Assembly: GCA_965279405.1 (NCBI GenBank)
Contig: OZ257157.1
Location: forward strand, 3,534,001-3,598,000
DNA length: 64,000 nucleotides
Reading direction: 5' to 3'
Source: CBDDIP01 sp965279405
GTDB lineage: Bacteria > Actinomycetota > Acidimicrobiia > Acidimicrobiales > Ilumatobacteraceae
The notes below the pieces were generated by a model that saw nothing but the letters and a program-made list of their open reading frames with translations, was not told the origin of the DNA and ran no database searches. This document shows, one piece after another, positions 8,500 through 16,424 of this stretch (position 1 is its first letter; each line of letters begins with the position of its first letter). A program made the position numbers and the translations under genes.

Positions 8500-9954
8500 A
8501 TGCAGTTGAAGCAGGTGCGGATGAGGCGAATCGCAGCGCTCTGCGCGGGGGCGACGCTGCTCGTCGCCGCGTGCGGGAGCGACGACGCGACGAAGTCGAC
8601 CAACCCGGTCTCGACGTCGACCACGACGGCGGAGACGGTGCCCCTCAGCAGCGAGCCGGCGATCACGACGGTCGACACCGAACCCGGTGGCGCCGATGGT
8701 GTGCTGAAGGTGCCGGATGACTTCGACACCATCCAGGGTGCGGTCGACGCGGCGAAGCCGGGCGACCTGATCCTGATCGCCCCGGGCACGTACCACGAGG
8801 CGGTCAACATTGAGACCGATGAGCTGACGCTGCGCGGGCTCGACCGCAACACGGTCGTGCTGGATGGCAACTTCGAGCTCGACAACGGCGTGCGCGTCCT
8901 CGGTGCGAACGGCGTCTCGGTCGAGAACATGACCGCCACGAACTACACGTCGAACGGCTTCTTCTGGACCGGCGTCACCGGCTATCGCGGCTCGTACCTC
9001 ACCGCGTATCGCACTGGTGACTACGGCGTGTACGCGTTCGACTCGACCAAGGGTCAGCTGAACGACATCTACGCGGCCGGCAGCCCGGACGCCGGGGTGT
9101 ACATCGGCGAGTGCTTCCCGTGTGATGCGGTGATCCAACGCATCGTCAGCGAGCACAACGGCCTCGGCTACTCCGGCACGAACTCCGGCGGCAACCTGCT
9201 GATCGTCGACTCCGTGTTCCGCTTCAACCGCGCCGGCATCGTGCCCAACAGCGGCAGCTACGAGCTGTGCTACCCGTCGCGCAGCACGACGATCATCGGC
9301 AACGTCGTCTACTCGAACAACCAGGGCGACACCGCCGCGATCGACGTGGCGCTACTGGCGATGGGCAACGGGATCCTCTCTGCCGGGGCCGTGCAGGCCG
9401 ACATCGAACGCAACCTGGTGTTCGACCACGACCGCACCGGCATCGGGCTCGTCCCGTTCCCCGAGGACGACCCGAACGACGACCTGCCCACCCCCGACGA
9501 GTGGACGAAGACCTGCGAGGAGAGCAAGAACGAGCCGGTCACCGATCCCGGTGGCTCGATCTTCTGGGAGTCGCAGCAGAACACCGTGAAGGGCAACGTG
9601 CTCGAGGACAACCGCGAGGCCGACCTCGTCGTCGCCACGCTCGCCGACGCGAGCGTGCTCGGCAACTGCTTCAGCGGCAACACGTTCACCACGACGGCGC
9701 CGACCGACCTCGAGACGTTGGCGCCGTGCGACGGCACCGGCTCGGGTGACTGGACCGCCGGGGCGTACAACATCGGCACGTGGCTGACCGACCAGCACCC
9801 GCCCTCAGCGGACTGGAAGACGAACCCGCTGCCCGACCTGCAGCCGCAGGAGAACATGCCCGACGCGGCAACTGCGCCGGCCAACCCGGCGACGAACGTG
9901 CCGCCGACCATCGACCTCGATGCGATCCAGGTTCCGGCCAAGCCGACGACCTGA
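8500..9954 (+). CDS. Right-handed beta-helix lipoprotein (NosD/pectate-lyase fold)
   Basis: 484 residues from ATG 8500, which follows an AGGGGGAA ribosome site. Lipoprotein signal with lipobox cysteine C25 (LLVAACGSD), a Ser/Thr linker, then a parallel beta-helix from about residue 65: DDFDTIQGAVDAAKPGD followed by repeated GxYxxxVxI/LxG rungs. Paired cysteines (GECFPCDAV, and another near the C-terminus) may form disulfides. The C-terminal ~60 residues are Pro-rich. Beta-helix lipoproteins include carbohydrate lyases and the copper-insertion protein NosD. The cupredoxin neighbour favours a metal or envelope role, but no catalytic residues are evident and the function is unproven. Confidence 0.75.
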   Translation: MQLKQVRMRRIAALCAGATLLVAACGSDDATKSTNPVSTSTTTAETVPLSSEPAITTVDTEPGGADGVLKVPDDFDTIQGAVDAAKPGDLILIAPGTYHEAVNIETDELTLRGLDRNTVVLDGNFELDNGVRVLGANGVSVENMTATNYTSNGFFWTGVTGYRGSYLTAYRTGDYGVYAFDSTKGQLNDIYAAGSPDAGVYIGECFPCDAVIQRIVSEHNGLGYSGTNSGGNLLIVDSVFRFNRAGIVPNSGSYELCYPSRSTTIIGNVVYSNNQGDTAAIDVALLAMGNGILSAGAVQADIERNLVFDHDRTGIGLVPFPEDDPNDDLPTPDEWTKTCEESKNEPVTDPGGSIFWESQQNTVKGNVLEDNREADLVVATLADASVLGNCFSGNTFTTTAPTDLETLAPCDGTGSGDWTAGAYNIGTWLTDQHPPSADWKTNPLPDLQPQENMPDAATAPANPATNVPPTIDLDAIQVPAKPTT

Positions 9955-10858
9955 CGCGCTGCTCGTTGCTGCGCTGCTGCTCACCTCGCCGCTCGCGGGG
10001 TGCAGCAGCGGCGGAGCCGCGGCAACGACGACGACCGGTCACCAGCACGCGCACGAGGCGACGCTGGTGCTCGGCCAGCCCGACCACCCGATCGCCGGAC
10101 CGCAGGGCAACACGCCGCAGTTCGTGGTCGAGTGCGACTTCAGCCACGCCGCGTCCGACGACCCGATCGTCCACCCTGGCAAGCCCGGCGCCAGCCACCT
10201 CCACGACTTCTTCGGCAACACGACCACCGACGCGTTCAGCACGTACGAGACGCTCGAGGCCGGGACGTCGACGTGCGAGCAGCAGCTCGACCGGGCCTCG
10301 TACTGGGCTCCGGCCCTGCTGCGCGACGGCCAGCCGATCGACCCCGTGAAGAGCACGGCGTACTACCGCCCCGGCATCGGCGTCGACCCGACGACGGTGC
10401 AGCCGTACCCGGCCGGACTGATGATGGTTGCCGGCAGTGCCGCGGCGACCGAGCCGCAGCCGGTGTCGATCGTCGCCTGGAGCTGCGGCACGGGCATCGA
10501 GCGGGCAGCGACGCCGCCGACGTGCCCGGACGGGCGCGACCTGCGCCTGCTGGTCACGTTCCCCGACTGCTGGGACGGCGCGAACCTGGACAGCGAGGCA
10601 CACGTCGGCCACGTCGCCTACAGCTCGGGTGGGCAGTGCCCCGCTGGGTTCCCCGTCCCGGTGCCGCAGCTGCAGTTCAGCGTCGAGTACCCGGTCACCG
10701 GGCCGACCGACGACCTGCTCCTGGCGTCCGGACCGATCATCACCGGCCACGCCGACTTCTTCAACGCCTGGGACCCGGCCAAGCTGGCCACCGAGGTGAC
10801 CTCGTGTCTGCATCGCCAGGTCGTCTGCGGCGTCACGTCGGGCCGCAAAACGGGTTAA
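9920..10858 (+). CDS. DUF1996-like secreted lipoprotein
   Basis: 312 residues; the start overlaps the previous gene by 35 nt. Arg-rich N-region (RSRFRPSRR), hydrophobic core and lipobox LAGC give an exported lipoprotein. The body has the hallmarks of the DUF1996 family: a SHLHDFFGN motif, an A-x-YW-x-P-A-L stretch (ASYWAPALL), a YYRPG stretch, and conserved cysteines that probably form disulfides. Several histidines, including a GHQHAHEAT tract after the signal and HLHD, could bind metal. DUF1996 proteins are of unknown function, often in secreted modules. With the two upstream genes it makes a three-lipoprotein unit. Confidence 0.75.
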   Translation: MRSRFRPSRRPDALLVAALLLTSPLAGCSSGGAAATTTTGHQHAHEATLVLGQPDHPIAGPQGNTPQFVVECDFSHAASDDPIVHPGKPGASHLHDFFGNTTTDAFSTYETLEAGTSTCEQQLDRASYWAPALLRDGQPIDPVKSTAYYRPGIGVDPTTVQPYPAGLMMVAGSAAATEPQPVSIVAWSCGTGIERAATPPTCPDGRDLRLLVTFPDCWDGANLDSEAHVGHVAYSSGGQCPAGFPVPVPQLQFSVEYPVTGPTDDLLLASGPIITGHADFFNAWDPAKLATEVTSCLHRQVVCGVTSGRKTG

Positions 10859-10913
10859 CACGAACGTTTTCGAGCCACGCCGATCCGGCGGAACGGTGGC
10901 GCTACTGTTCCGC

Positions 10914-10941
10914 GAACGGCGACCACGTGACATCGCCGTTC
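10914..10941 (+). promoter_or_regulatory. Leader inverted repeat upstream of ABC binding protein
   Basis: GAACGGCGA (10914-10922) and TCGCCGTTC (10933-10941) are perfect 9-bp arms around a 10-nt loop. A -10-like TACTGT (10903-10908) lies just upstream, so the hairpin would sit at the 5' end of the leader, 40 nt before ATG 10982. It could be an operator or an RNA structure. Confidence 0.35.
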
Positions 10942-10981
10942 CAACGAACACGTTTTTGAACGTTCACCTCTGGGGAGATCC

Positions 10982-11839
10982 ATGAAATCGAAGCGCATGT
11001 TGTTTGCCCTCGTCGCAGCCGGCTTGCTGGTTGCATCGTGCGGCAGTGACAAGAAGGAGTCATCGGGCACGTCGCCCGCCGGCGCGGTCGACTGCAAGCC
11101 GGTGAAGGCTGGCGAGCTCAGCGTCGTCACCAGCCTGCCTGGGCCCAACTTCTGGGGTTCGAGTGACTCCGAGGTCGATCCGGACACGATCAAGAGCGGC
11201 ATCGAGTACGACCTCGCCAACCTCATCGCCAGCAAGTGCGGGCTCAAGCTCTCCTGGCGGAACGAGAACTTCGACTCGATCGTTGCCGGTCAGATCGACC
11301 CGTCGAGCTACGACATCATCCTCTCGCAGGTGACGATCACCGACGAGCGCTCCAAGGTCGTCGACTTCTCCGTGCCGTACTTCAAGAGCGACCAGGGTCT
11401 GCTGGTCAAGAAGGGCACCGTCGTCAAGACGTGGGACGACGTGAAGGCGATGACCATCGGCGTGCAGGCGCAGACGACGGCGGAGTACTACTTCACCTCC
11501 GGTGAGGTGCCGGGCTGGGAGCTGACCAACATCAAGTCGTTCCCCGACCTTGCCACGACGTACACCGCGCTCAGTGCCGGCACGATCGACGGCGTCGTCA
11601 TCGACACGCCGATCAACCTCGGGCAGGCTGCTGCTTCAGGTGGCGACCTGGAGGTCGTGGGCCAGTTCAAGACCGGCGAGGAGTACGGCGCGATCACCGG
11701 CCTGGGCAACGGCAAGAAGGCCATCTTCGATCCGATCATGCAGGGGCTCGTCGACGATGGCACCGTCAACGGCCTGATCGCCAAGTACCTCGGCGGTGAC
11801 CCGTCCACCGTGCCGTTCATCGACGTCCCGACGAGCTGA
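10982..11839 (+). CDS. Polar amino-acid ABC transporter, substrate-binding lipoprotein
   Basis: 285 residues, bacterial solute-binding protein family 3. Lipoprotein signal with lipobox cysteine C20 (LLVASCGSD). Typical family features are ISAGIEYDLA-like residues (KSGIEYDLANLIA), an SQVTITDERSKVVDFSVPYF segment binding the ligand's alpha-amino/carboxyl groups, and a DGVVIDTP segment near the hinge. ATG 10982 follows GGGGAG. It heads an operon with the permease (7 nt gap) and ATPase (1 nt gap). Substrate specificity, such as glutamate/glutamine or a basic amino acid, cannot be read from the sequence. Confidence 0.9.
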   Translation: MKSKRMLFALVAAGLLVASCGSDKKESSGTSPAGAVDCKPVKAGELSVVTSLPGPNFWGSSDSEVDPDTIKSGIEYDLANLIASKCGLKLSWRNENFDSIVAGQIDPSSYDIILSQVTITDERSKVVDFSVPYFKSDQGLLVKKGTVVKTWDDVKAMTIGVQAQTTAEYYFTSGEVPGWELTNIKSFPDLATTYTALSAGTIDGVVIDTPINLGQAAASGGDLEVVGQFKTGEEYGAITGLGNGKKAIFDPIMQGLVDDGTVNGLIAKYLGGDPSTVPFIDVPTS

Positions 11840-11846
11840 CGGATCG

Positions 11847-12830
11847 GTGAACGGGGAACTCGACGTCCGACCCGCCGCACCGCGGCGGGTCGGACGAGTC
11901 CTCACCTATCGAACGGCAGCGATCGTGTCGCTGTTGTTCCCGCCGGCGGGAATCCCTTCGCTCTACCACTCGCTGCGCGCCGGGGCACTGGTCAAGAAGG
12001 AGCGCCGCGAGGAAGCACGCGCCGCAGGCCAGAAGGCTCGCGACTGGGCCTGGCTGTCGGTCGGCGTTGGTCTGTTCGTCTACGCGATCGTGTTCGTCGG
12101 CTGGCTGATCCAGACCAACGACGGCGGCGTTCGCAAGGTCTTCTTGTCCGGCAAGCTGCTGTGGCGTGGCGACGTGTGGCACACGATCCTCAAGGGCTTC
12201 TGGTTCAACGTGCAGGCGTTCCTGTGGGCCGAGATCGTTGTGCTCGTCTGGGCCCTCATCGTGGCCATCGTTCGCTTGCTCCCGGGACGCGCGTGCGCGC
12301 CGATCCGCTGGGTCGCCACGCTGTACGTCGATCTGTTCCGAGGTGTACCCAGTCTGCTGGTGATCCTGCTCGTCGGACTGGGCCTTCCGTCAGCGCAGGT
12401 GCCGATCCTGCGTGACTTCTCGGACCTGCAGTTCTCCGTCTTCGCGCTCTCGCTGACGTACGGGGCCTACGTGTCGGAGGTCTACCGCGCCGGCATCGAG
12501 TCGGTGCACTGGAGCCAGACTGCGGCGGCCCGCTCACTCGGACTCAGCTACGCACAGACCATGCGCCACGTGGTCGTGCCACAGGCGGTGCGTCGCATCG
12601 GCCCGCCGCTGCTCAACGACTTCATCGGGCTGCAGAAGGACACGTCGTTGCTCGGCTTCCTCGGTGCGCTCGACGGCATCAGCCGTGCCCGTTTCGTCAA
12701 CGGGTCTGCAGGGTCGCTGACGGCCTACACGATGGTGGCGCTGCTGTTCCTCGCGGTGACGATCCCGTTCACTCGCTACCTCGACTACATCCTCAAGAAG
12801 CAGAAGCAACGCACGATGGCGATGGGCTGA
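11847..12830 (+). CDS. Polar amino-acid ABC permease with N-terminal CD225/dispanin-like region
   Basis: 327 residues from GTG 11847. Residues ~22-88 contain two hydrophobic segments separated by a charged loop with the pattern SLRAGALVKKE..EARAAGQKARDWAWLS. This is how CD225/dispanin domains look: a loop rich in Lys/Arg/Ala leading to a K-A-x-x-W before the second helix. From about residue 110 the protein is an ordinary HisM/GlnP permease, with five helices and an EAA-type loop (TAAARSLGLSYAQTMRHVVVPQAVRRIGPP, given here in two parts: TAAARSLGLSYAQ at the start and PQAVRRIGPP at the end). The partner ATPase follows after 1 nt. The fusion is in a single continuous frame. The role of the extra domain is unknown. 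Confidence 0.85.
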   Translation: MNGELDVRPAAPRRVGRVLTYRTAAIVSLLFPPAGIPSLYHSLRAGALVKKERREEARAAGQKARDWAWLSVGVGLFVYAIVFVGWLIQTNDGGVRKVFLSGKLLWRGDVWHTILKGFWFNVQAFLWAEIVVLVWALIVAIVRLLPGRACAPIRWVATLYVDLFRGVPSLLVILLVGLGLPSAQVPILRDFSDLQFSVFALSLTYGAYVSEVYRAGIESVHWSQTAAARSLGLSYAQTMRHVVVPQAVRRIGPPLLNDFIGLQKDTSLLGFLGALDGISRARFVNGSAGSLTAYTMVALLFLAVTIPFTRYLDYILKKQKQRTMAMG

Positions 12831-12831
12831 C

Positions 12832-13590
12832 ATGAACAGGTCACACGAAGCCTTCGTCGAGATCGAGGGTGTGCACAAGTGGTTCGGCAAGAACCACGTG
12901 TTGAAGGGGATCGACCTGACGGTCGACGCGCACCAGGTGGTCACGCTCATCGGCGGATCGGGGAGTGGCAAGAGCACGCTGCTGCGCTGCATCAACGCGC
13001 TGGAGACGATCGACGAGGGCGTCATCCGCCTCGACGGCGATCGCGTCAGCGGCCCGGGCATCGACGTCGACGCGCTGCGCCGCGAGGTCGGCATCGTCTT
13101 CCAGAGCTTCAACCTGTTCCCGCACATGAGCGTGATCGACAACATCACGTTGGCCCCGCGCAAGGTGCTCGGCATCGACAAGGCCGCTGCCGAGGACCGG
13201 GCGATGACGTTGTTGAAGAGCATCGGACTCGACCCGAAGGCTCGCGAGTTCCCCGACCGCTTGTCGGGTGGCCAGCAGCAGCGCGTCGCCATCGTGCGCG
13301 CGCTGGCGATGGACCCGAAGCTGATCCTGCTCGACGAGATCACCTCGGCGCTCGACCCGGAGCTCGTCGGCGAGGTGCTGCGCATCGTGCGCGACCTCGC
13401 CGAGGCGGGGATGACGATGATCCTCGCCACGCACGAGATGAGCTTCTGCAAGGAGGTCTCGTCGTTGGTCTGCTTCCTCTTCGAGGGGCTGATCCACGAG
13501 ATGGGGCCGCCTGAGCAACTGTTCGGCAACCCGCAGCAGGAGCGCACTCGGGCGTTCCTGCAGCGGATCAACGACGCCGGCCGAATGTGA
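12832..13590 (+). CDS. Polar amino-acid ABC transporter ATP-binding protein (GlnQ type)
   Basis: 252 residues. Walker A GGSGSGKST, signature LSGGQQQR, Walker B LILLDE and a switch histidine in ATHEM are all present. The residue after the Walker B DE is Ile (DEITSALDPE) where this family nearly always has Pro (DEPTSALDPE); the catalytic Glu is intact. Starts at ATG 12832, 1 nt after the permease stop, so it is translationally coupled. It powers import by the binding protein and permease encoded just upstream. Confidence 0.93.
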   Translation: MNRSHEAFVEIEGVHKWFGKNHVLKGIDLTVDAHQVVTLIGGSGSGKSTLLRCINALETIDEGVIRLDGDRVSGPGIDVDALRREVGIVFQSFNLFPHMSVIDNITLAPRKVLGIDKAAAEDRAMTLLKSIGLDPKAREFPDRLSGGQQQRVAIVRALAMDPKLILLDEITSALDPELVGEVLRIVRDLAEAGMTMILATHEMSFCKEVSSLVCFLFEGLIHEMGPPEQLFGNPQQERTRAFLQRINDAGRM

Positions 13591-13614
13591 ACGACGACTG
13601 AACGAGGGGGACCG

Positions 13615-14532
13615 ATGCGCATCGGGCTGAACGGCGGAGCTGCCTCCGTCGACAAGATGATCGAGCAGGGGCAGCAGGCCGAGGCGGATGGCTTCAGCGC
13701 GCTGTGGTACCCGAGCGCAGTGGCGGGCGATCCGGTGACCGCGATGGCGATCGTCGGGCGGGCGACGTCCTCGATCGAGCTCGGCACCGCGGTGCTGCAG
13801 ACGTACACCTCGCATCCGGTGCTGCAGATGAACCGCGCCGTCGCCGCCGCGGCCGCCATGAACCGGCCCGGCTTCACGCTCGGCGTCGGGCCCTCGCACG
13901 CGCCGGTGATCGACGGGATGTACGGGATGTCGTACGCGACGCCCGGACGGCACACCGAGGAGTACGTCGAGATGATCGCCGCCTTGCTGCGCGGCGACAA
14001 GGTCGACACCACGGGCGAGGAGCTCTCGTTGCACGGCGTACAGGCGCAGGCGGTGCCCCAGCCGGTGCAGCTGCTCGTCGCCGCGCTGGCGCCGCGCCTG
14101 CTGCGCGTCGCCGGTTCTGTCGCCGACGGCACGATCCTGTGGATGGGCAACGCACAGTCGATCTCCAGCCACGTCGCGCCGCGCATCAACGCCGCGGCTG
14201 CCAATGCCGGACGACCTGCCCCGCGCATCGTCGCCGGACTGCCGGTCGCCGTGACCGACGACGTCGCCGAGGCCCGCTCGGTGGCCGCCCGCCAGTTCGC
14301 GGTGTACGGCCAGCTGCCCAACTACCAGCGCATCCTCGCCCACGGCGGCATCACCGGACCGGCCGAGGCCGTGATCGTCGGCGACGAGGCGTCGGTGTCG
14401 GCCCAGCTCCAGGAGCTGATCGAGGCCGGCGCCACCGACATCTGGGCGTCGATCTTCCCGGTCGGCGACGACGCCAGCGCCTCCCGTCGGCGCACCCGCG
14501 ACCTGCTGAGGACGCTCGCCACCGAGGCCTGA
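13615..14532 (+). CDS. Luciferase-like (LLM) F420-dependent oxidoreductase
   Basis: 305-residue TIM-barrel protein of the bacterial luciferase superfamily, F420-using subgroup by its overall look: MRIGLNGG start, GFSALWYP, a IELGTAVLQTYTSHP segment, GVGPSHAPVIDG and a AGSVADGTILWMGN cofactor region. ATG 13615 follows GAGGGGG. It lies 24 nt after the ABC ATPase gene and so may belong to that operon, although any metabolic link to amino-acid import is speculative. The substrate is unknown. Confidence 0.82.
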   Translation: MRIGLNGGAASVDKMIEQGQQAEADGFSALWYPSAVAGDPVTAMAIVGRATSSIELGTAVLQTYTSHPVLQMNRAVAAAAAMNRPGFTLGVGPSHAPVIDGMYGMSYATPGRHTEEYVEMIAALLRGDKVDTTGEELSLHGVQAQAVPQPVQLLVAALAPRLLRVAGSVADGTILWMGNAQSISSHVAPRINAAAANAGRPAPRIVAGLPVAVTDDVAEARSVAARQFAVYGQLPNYQRILAHGGITGPAEAVIVGDEASVSAQLQELIEAGATDIWASIFPVGDDASASRRRTRDLLRTLATEA

Positions 14533-14546
14533 TCGCGGTCAACCCC

Positions 14547-14582
14547 TTGACGCTGAGACGGTTCCCGTCTTACTGTCTCACT
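14547..14582 (+). promoter_or_regulatory. TetR promoter with operator in the spacer
   Basis: -35 TTGACG (14547-14552), 18-nt spacer, -10 TACTGT (14571-14576). The spacer holds the perfect palindrome AGACGG-TTC-CCGTCT (14556-14570), and TGAGAC (14554-14559) is matched by GTCTCA (14575-14580) across the -10. ATG 14583 lies 6 nt after the -10, so the mRNA is leaderless. This layout fits self-repression by the TetR protein encoded next. Confidence 0.6.
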
Positions 14583-15176
14583 ATGTCGGTCGGTCAGGTG
14601 GGGAATTCTGCTGAGCAGCGCGTGCTCGATGCCGCCAAGGCCTGCTGCGAGCGGTGGGGCGTGGCCAAGGTGACCATCGACGACATCGCCGCCGAGGCCC
14701 GCGTCTCTCGCGCCACCCTCTACCGCATGTTCCCCGGCGGCAAGGACGTGCTGTTCGAGGCCCTGCGGGTGCGCGAGCTCGAAGACTTCATGACCCGCCT
14801 GCGCGAGCACGTCGAGGGCGCCGACAGCCTGGAAGAGGTCGTCGTGCGGACGATGGTCAACGCCATCCTCGAGCTGCGCGCCGACCAGCACCTGGCCACG
14901 ATGCTCGCCTCCGAGCCGGGCGAGGTGCTCTCCAACCTCACCGTCGACGGCGTGCCGCGGATCATCCGCGTCGCCACGCTGTTCCTGTCGCCGCTCGTCG
15001 ACGACTTCCTGCCGCGCAAGCAGAGCGCCCGCCTCGTCGAGCTGCTCGCCCGCCTCGTCATCTCGTACTTCCTTGCCCCGTCCGAGCAGATCGACCTCAC
15101 CGACGTCGACCAGACCCGCGAATTCATCCGAACCTTCATCCTTCCGGGCTTCGAGTCCTCACTCATCAGGAGCTAG
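14583..15176 (+). CDS. TetR family transcriptional regulator
   Basis: 197 residues. The N-terminal TetR helix-turn-helix spans residues 10-57: AEQRVLDAAKACCERWGVAKVTIDDIAAEARVSRATLYRMFPGGKD in outline, with the recognition helix at RATLYRMF. The C-terminal ligand domain is specific to this protein. It begins at a leaderless ATG right behind its own palindromic promoter and is followed after 4 nt by a ferritin-like diiron protein gene, which is likely its regulated partner. The ligand is unknown. Confidence 0.9.
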   Translation: MSVGQVGNSAEQRVLDAAKACCERWGVAKVTIDDIAAEARVSRATLYRMFPGGKDVLFEALRVRELEDFMTRLREHVEGADSLEEVVVRTMVNAILELRADQHLATMLASEPGEVLSNLTVDGVPRIIRVATLFLSPLVDDFLPRKQSARLVELLARLVISYFLAPSEQIDLTDVDQTREFIRTFILPGFESSLIRS

Positions 15177-15180
15177 TCAC

Positions 15181-16317
15181 ATGACCATCACCCACGGCAC
15201 CAACGAAGAGATCATCGGCCGCGCCGAGATCAACGACATCGAGGCCATCCTCGCCATCCCGACCGCCGACCCCAACGACATCGAGCACGTCGTCAAGAAC
15301 AACGCCGACTCGGTGTTCACCTGGGACTACACGTTGGCTCGTCCGCAGCTGCGCAAGCTGTACGAGAAGGCCAAGGTCGGCCAGTGGAACGCCACCACCG
15401 ACCTGCCGTGGGACACCGAGGTCGACGTCGAGAAGGAGGTCCTGGCCAACCAGGAGCTGCTCGGCAAGGGTGTCGAGGAGTCCGTCTACGCCGGCACCCC
15501 GGTCGCCAAGTGGGGCGACAAGGAGTGGCTGGAGTTCGGCGCCGAGGGCCTCAACTGGCAGCTCAGCCAGTTCCTCCACGGCGAGCAGGGCGCGCTGATC
15601 TGCACCGCCAAGATCGTCGAGACGGTCCCGTGGTACGACGCCAAGCTGTACGCCTCGACGCAGGTCGTCGACGAGGCCCGCCACGTCGAGGTCTTCGGTC
15701 GCTACCTGCAGGAGAAGCTGGGCGGCGAGTACCAGGTCAACGCCCACCTGCGGATGTTGCTCGACGACATCATCAACGACAGCCGCTGGGACATGACGTA
15801 CCTGGGCATGCAGGTCATGGTCGAGGGCCTCGCCCTCGCCGCGTTCGGGTTCCTCCACCAGATCACCAGCGAGCCGCTGCTCAAGCAGCTCCTCCGCTAC
15901 GTGATGAGCGACGAGGCCCGCCACGTGGCCTTCGGTGTGCTCAGCCTGAAGGAGGTCTACGACCAGATGACCGACGCCGAGATGAAGGATCGCCAGGAGT
16001 TCGCCTTCGAGGCGGCCATCCGCATGCGCGACCGCTTCATGCAGCAGGAGGTCTGGGAGCGGATGGGCGTCAACGTGCGCGACATCGTCCCGCTGGTGCT
16101 GGCCGACCCGACCCGCACGATGTTCCAGCAGATGCTGTTCAGCAAGATCGTGCCGAACACGAAGAAGCTCGGCCTGCTCGATCGCAACGACAAGTGGCTG
16201 CGCCGTCGCTTCGAGGAGATCGGCGTCATCCAGTTCGAGGACTGGGAAGACACCGGCGAGGAGTACCTCAAGTTCGAGCTCGGCGCCGACGCCCCGGCCG
16301 TCGTCCACCCGCACTGA
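15181..16317 (+). CDS. Ferritin-like diiron protein (ribonucleotide-reductase R2-like oxygenase)
   Basis: 378 residues of four-helix-bundle type. Carboxylate/His ligands of a diiron centre are visible: E135 (HGEQ), E165/H168 (DEARH) and E245/H248 (second DEARH), with a further Glu expected in MVEGLA. Both DEARH repeats are exact. It lacks the RNR C-terminal tail, and no R1 gene is adjacent, so an oxygenase or oxidase role (AurF/R2lox-like) is more likely than ribonucleotide reduction. ATG 15181 follows AGGAG. It is in an operon with the TetR gene and ends before a strong hairpin. Confidence 0.75.
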   Translation: MTITHGTNEEIIGRAEINDIEAILAIPTADPNDIEHVVKNNADSVFTWDYTLARPQLRKLYEKAKVGQWNATTDLPWDTEVDVEKEVLANQELLGKGVEESVYAGTPVAKWGDKEWLEFGAEGLNWQLSQFLHGEQGALICTAKIVETVPWYDAKLYASTQVVDEARHVEVFGRYLQEKLGGEYQVNAHLRMLLDDIINDSRWDMTYLGMQVMVEGLALAAFGFLHQITSEPLLKQLLRYVMSDEARHVAFGVLSLKEVYDQMTDAEMKDRQEFAFEAAIRMRDRFMQQEVWERMGVNVRDIVPLVLADPTRTMFQQMLFSKIVPNTKKLGLLDRNDKWLRRRFEEIGVIQFEDWEDTGEEYLKFELGADAPAVVHPH

Positions 16318-16331
16318 CCGTTCTGCGCTGC

Positions 16332-16373
16332 ATGGGCGCAAGATCGACGAGCAGTCGTCGATCTCGCGCCCAT
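16332..16373 (+). terminator. Long hairpin terminator after diiron gene
   Basis: 19-nt arms (16332-16350 and 16355-16373) with one mismatch around a GCAG loop; the left arm begins ATGGGCGCAAGATCGACGA. TTTTGGGG follows 7 nt later. It separates the diiron gene from the independently transcribed methyltransferase. Confidence 0.7.
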
Positions 16374-16387
16374 CGGCCGTTTTGGGG

Positions 16388-16417
16388 TTGAGCCGAGCGG
16401 GACAATACAAGTAAGAT
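16388..16417 (+). promoter_or_regulatory. Promoter of leaderless methyltransferase gene
   Basis: TTGAGC (16388-16393), 18-nt spacer, TAAGAT (16412-16417); GTG 16425 lies 7 nt after the -10 with no ribosome site. Confidence 0.6.
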
Positions 16418-16424
16418 ACAAGTC

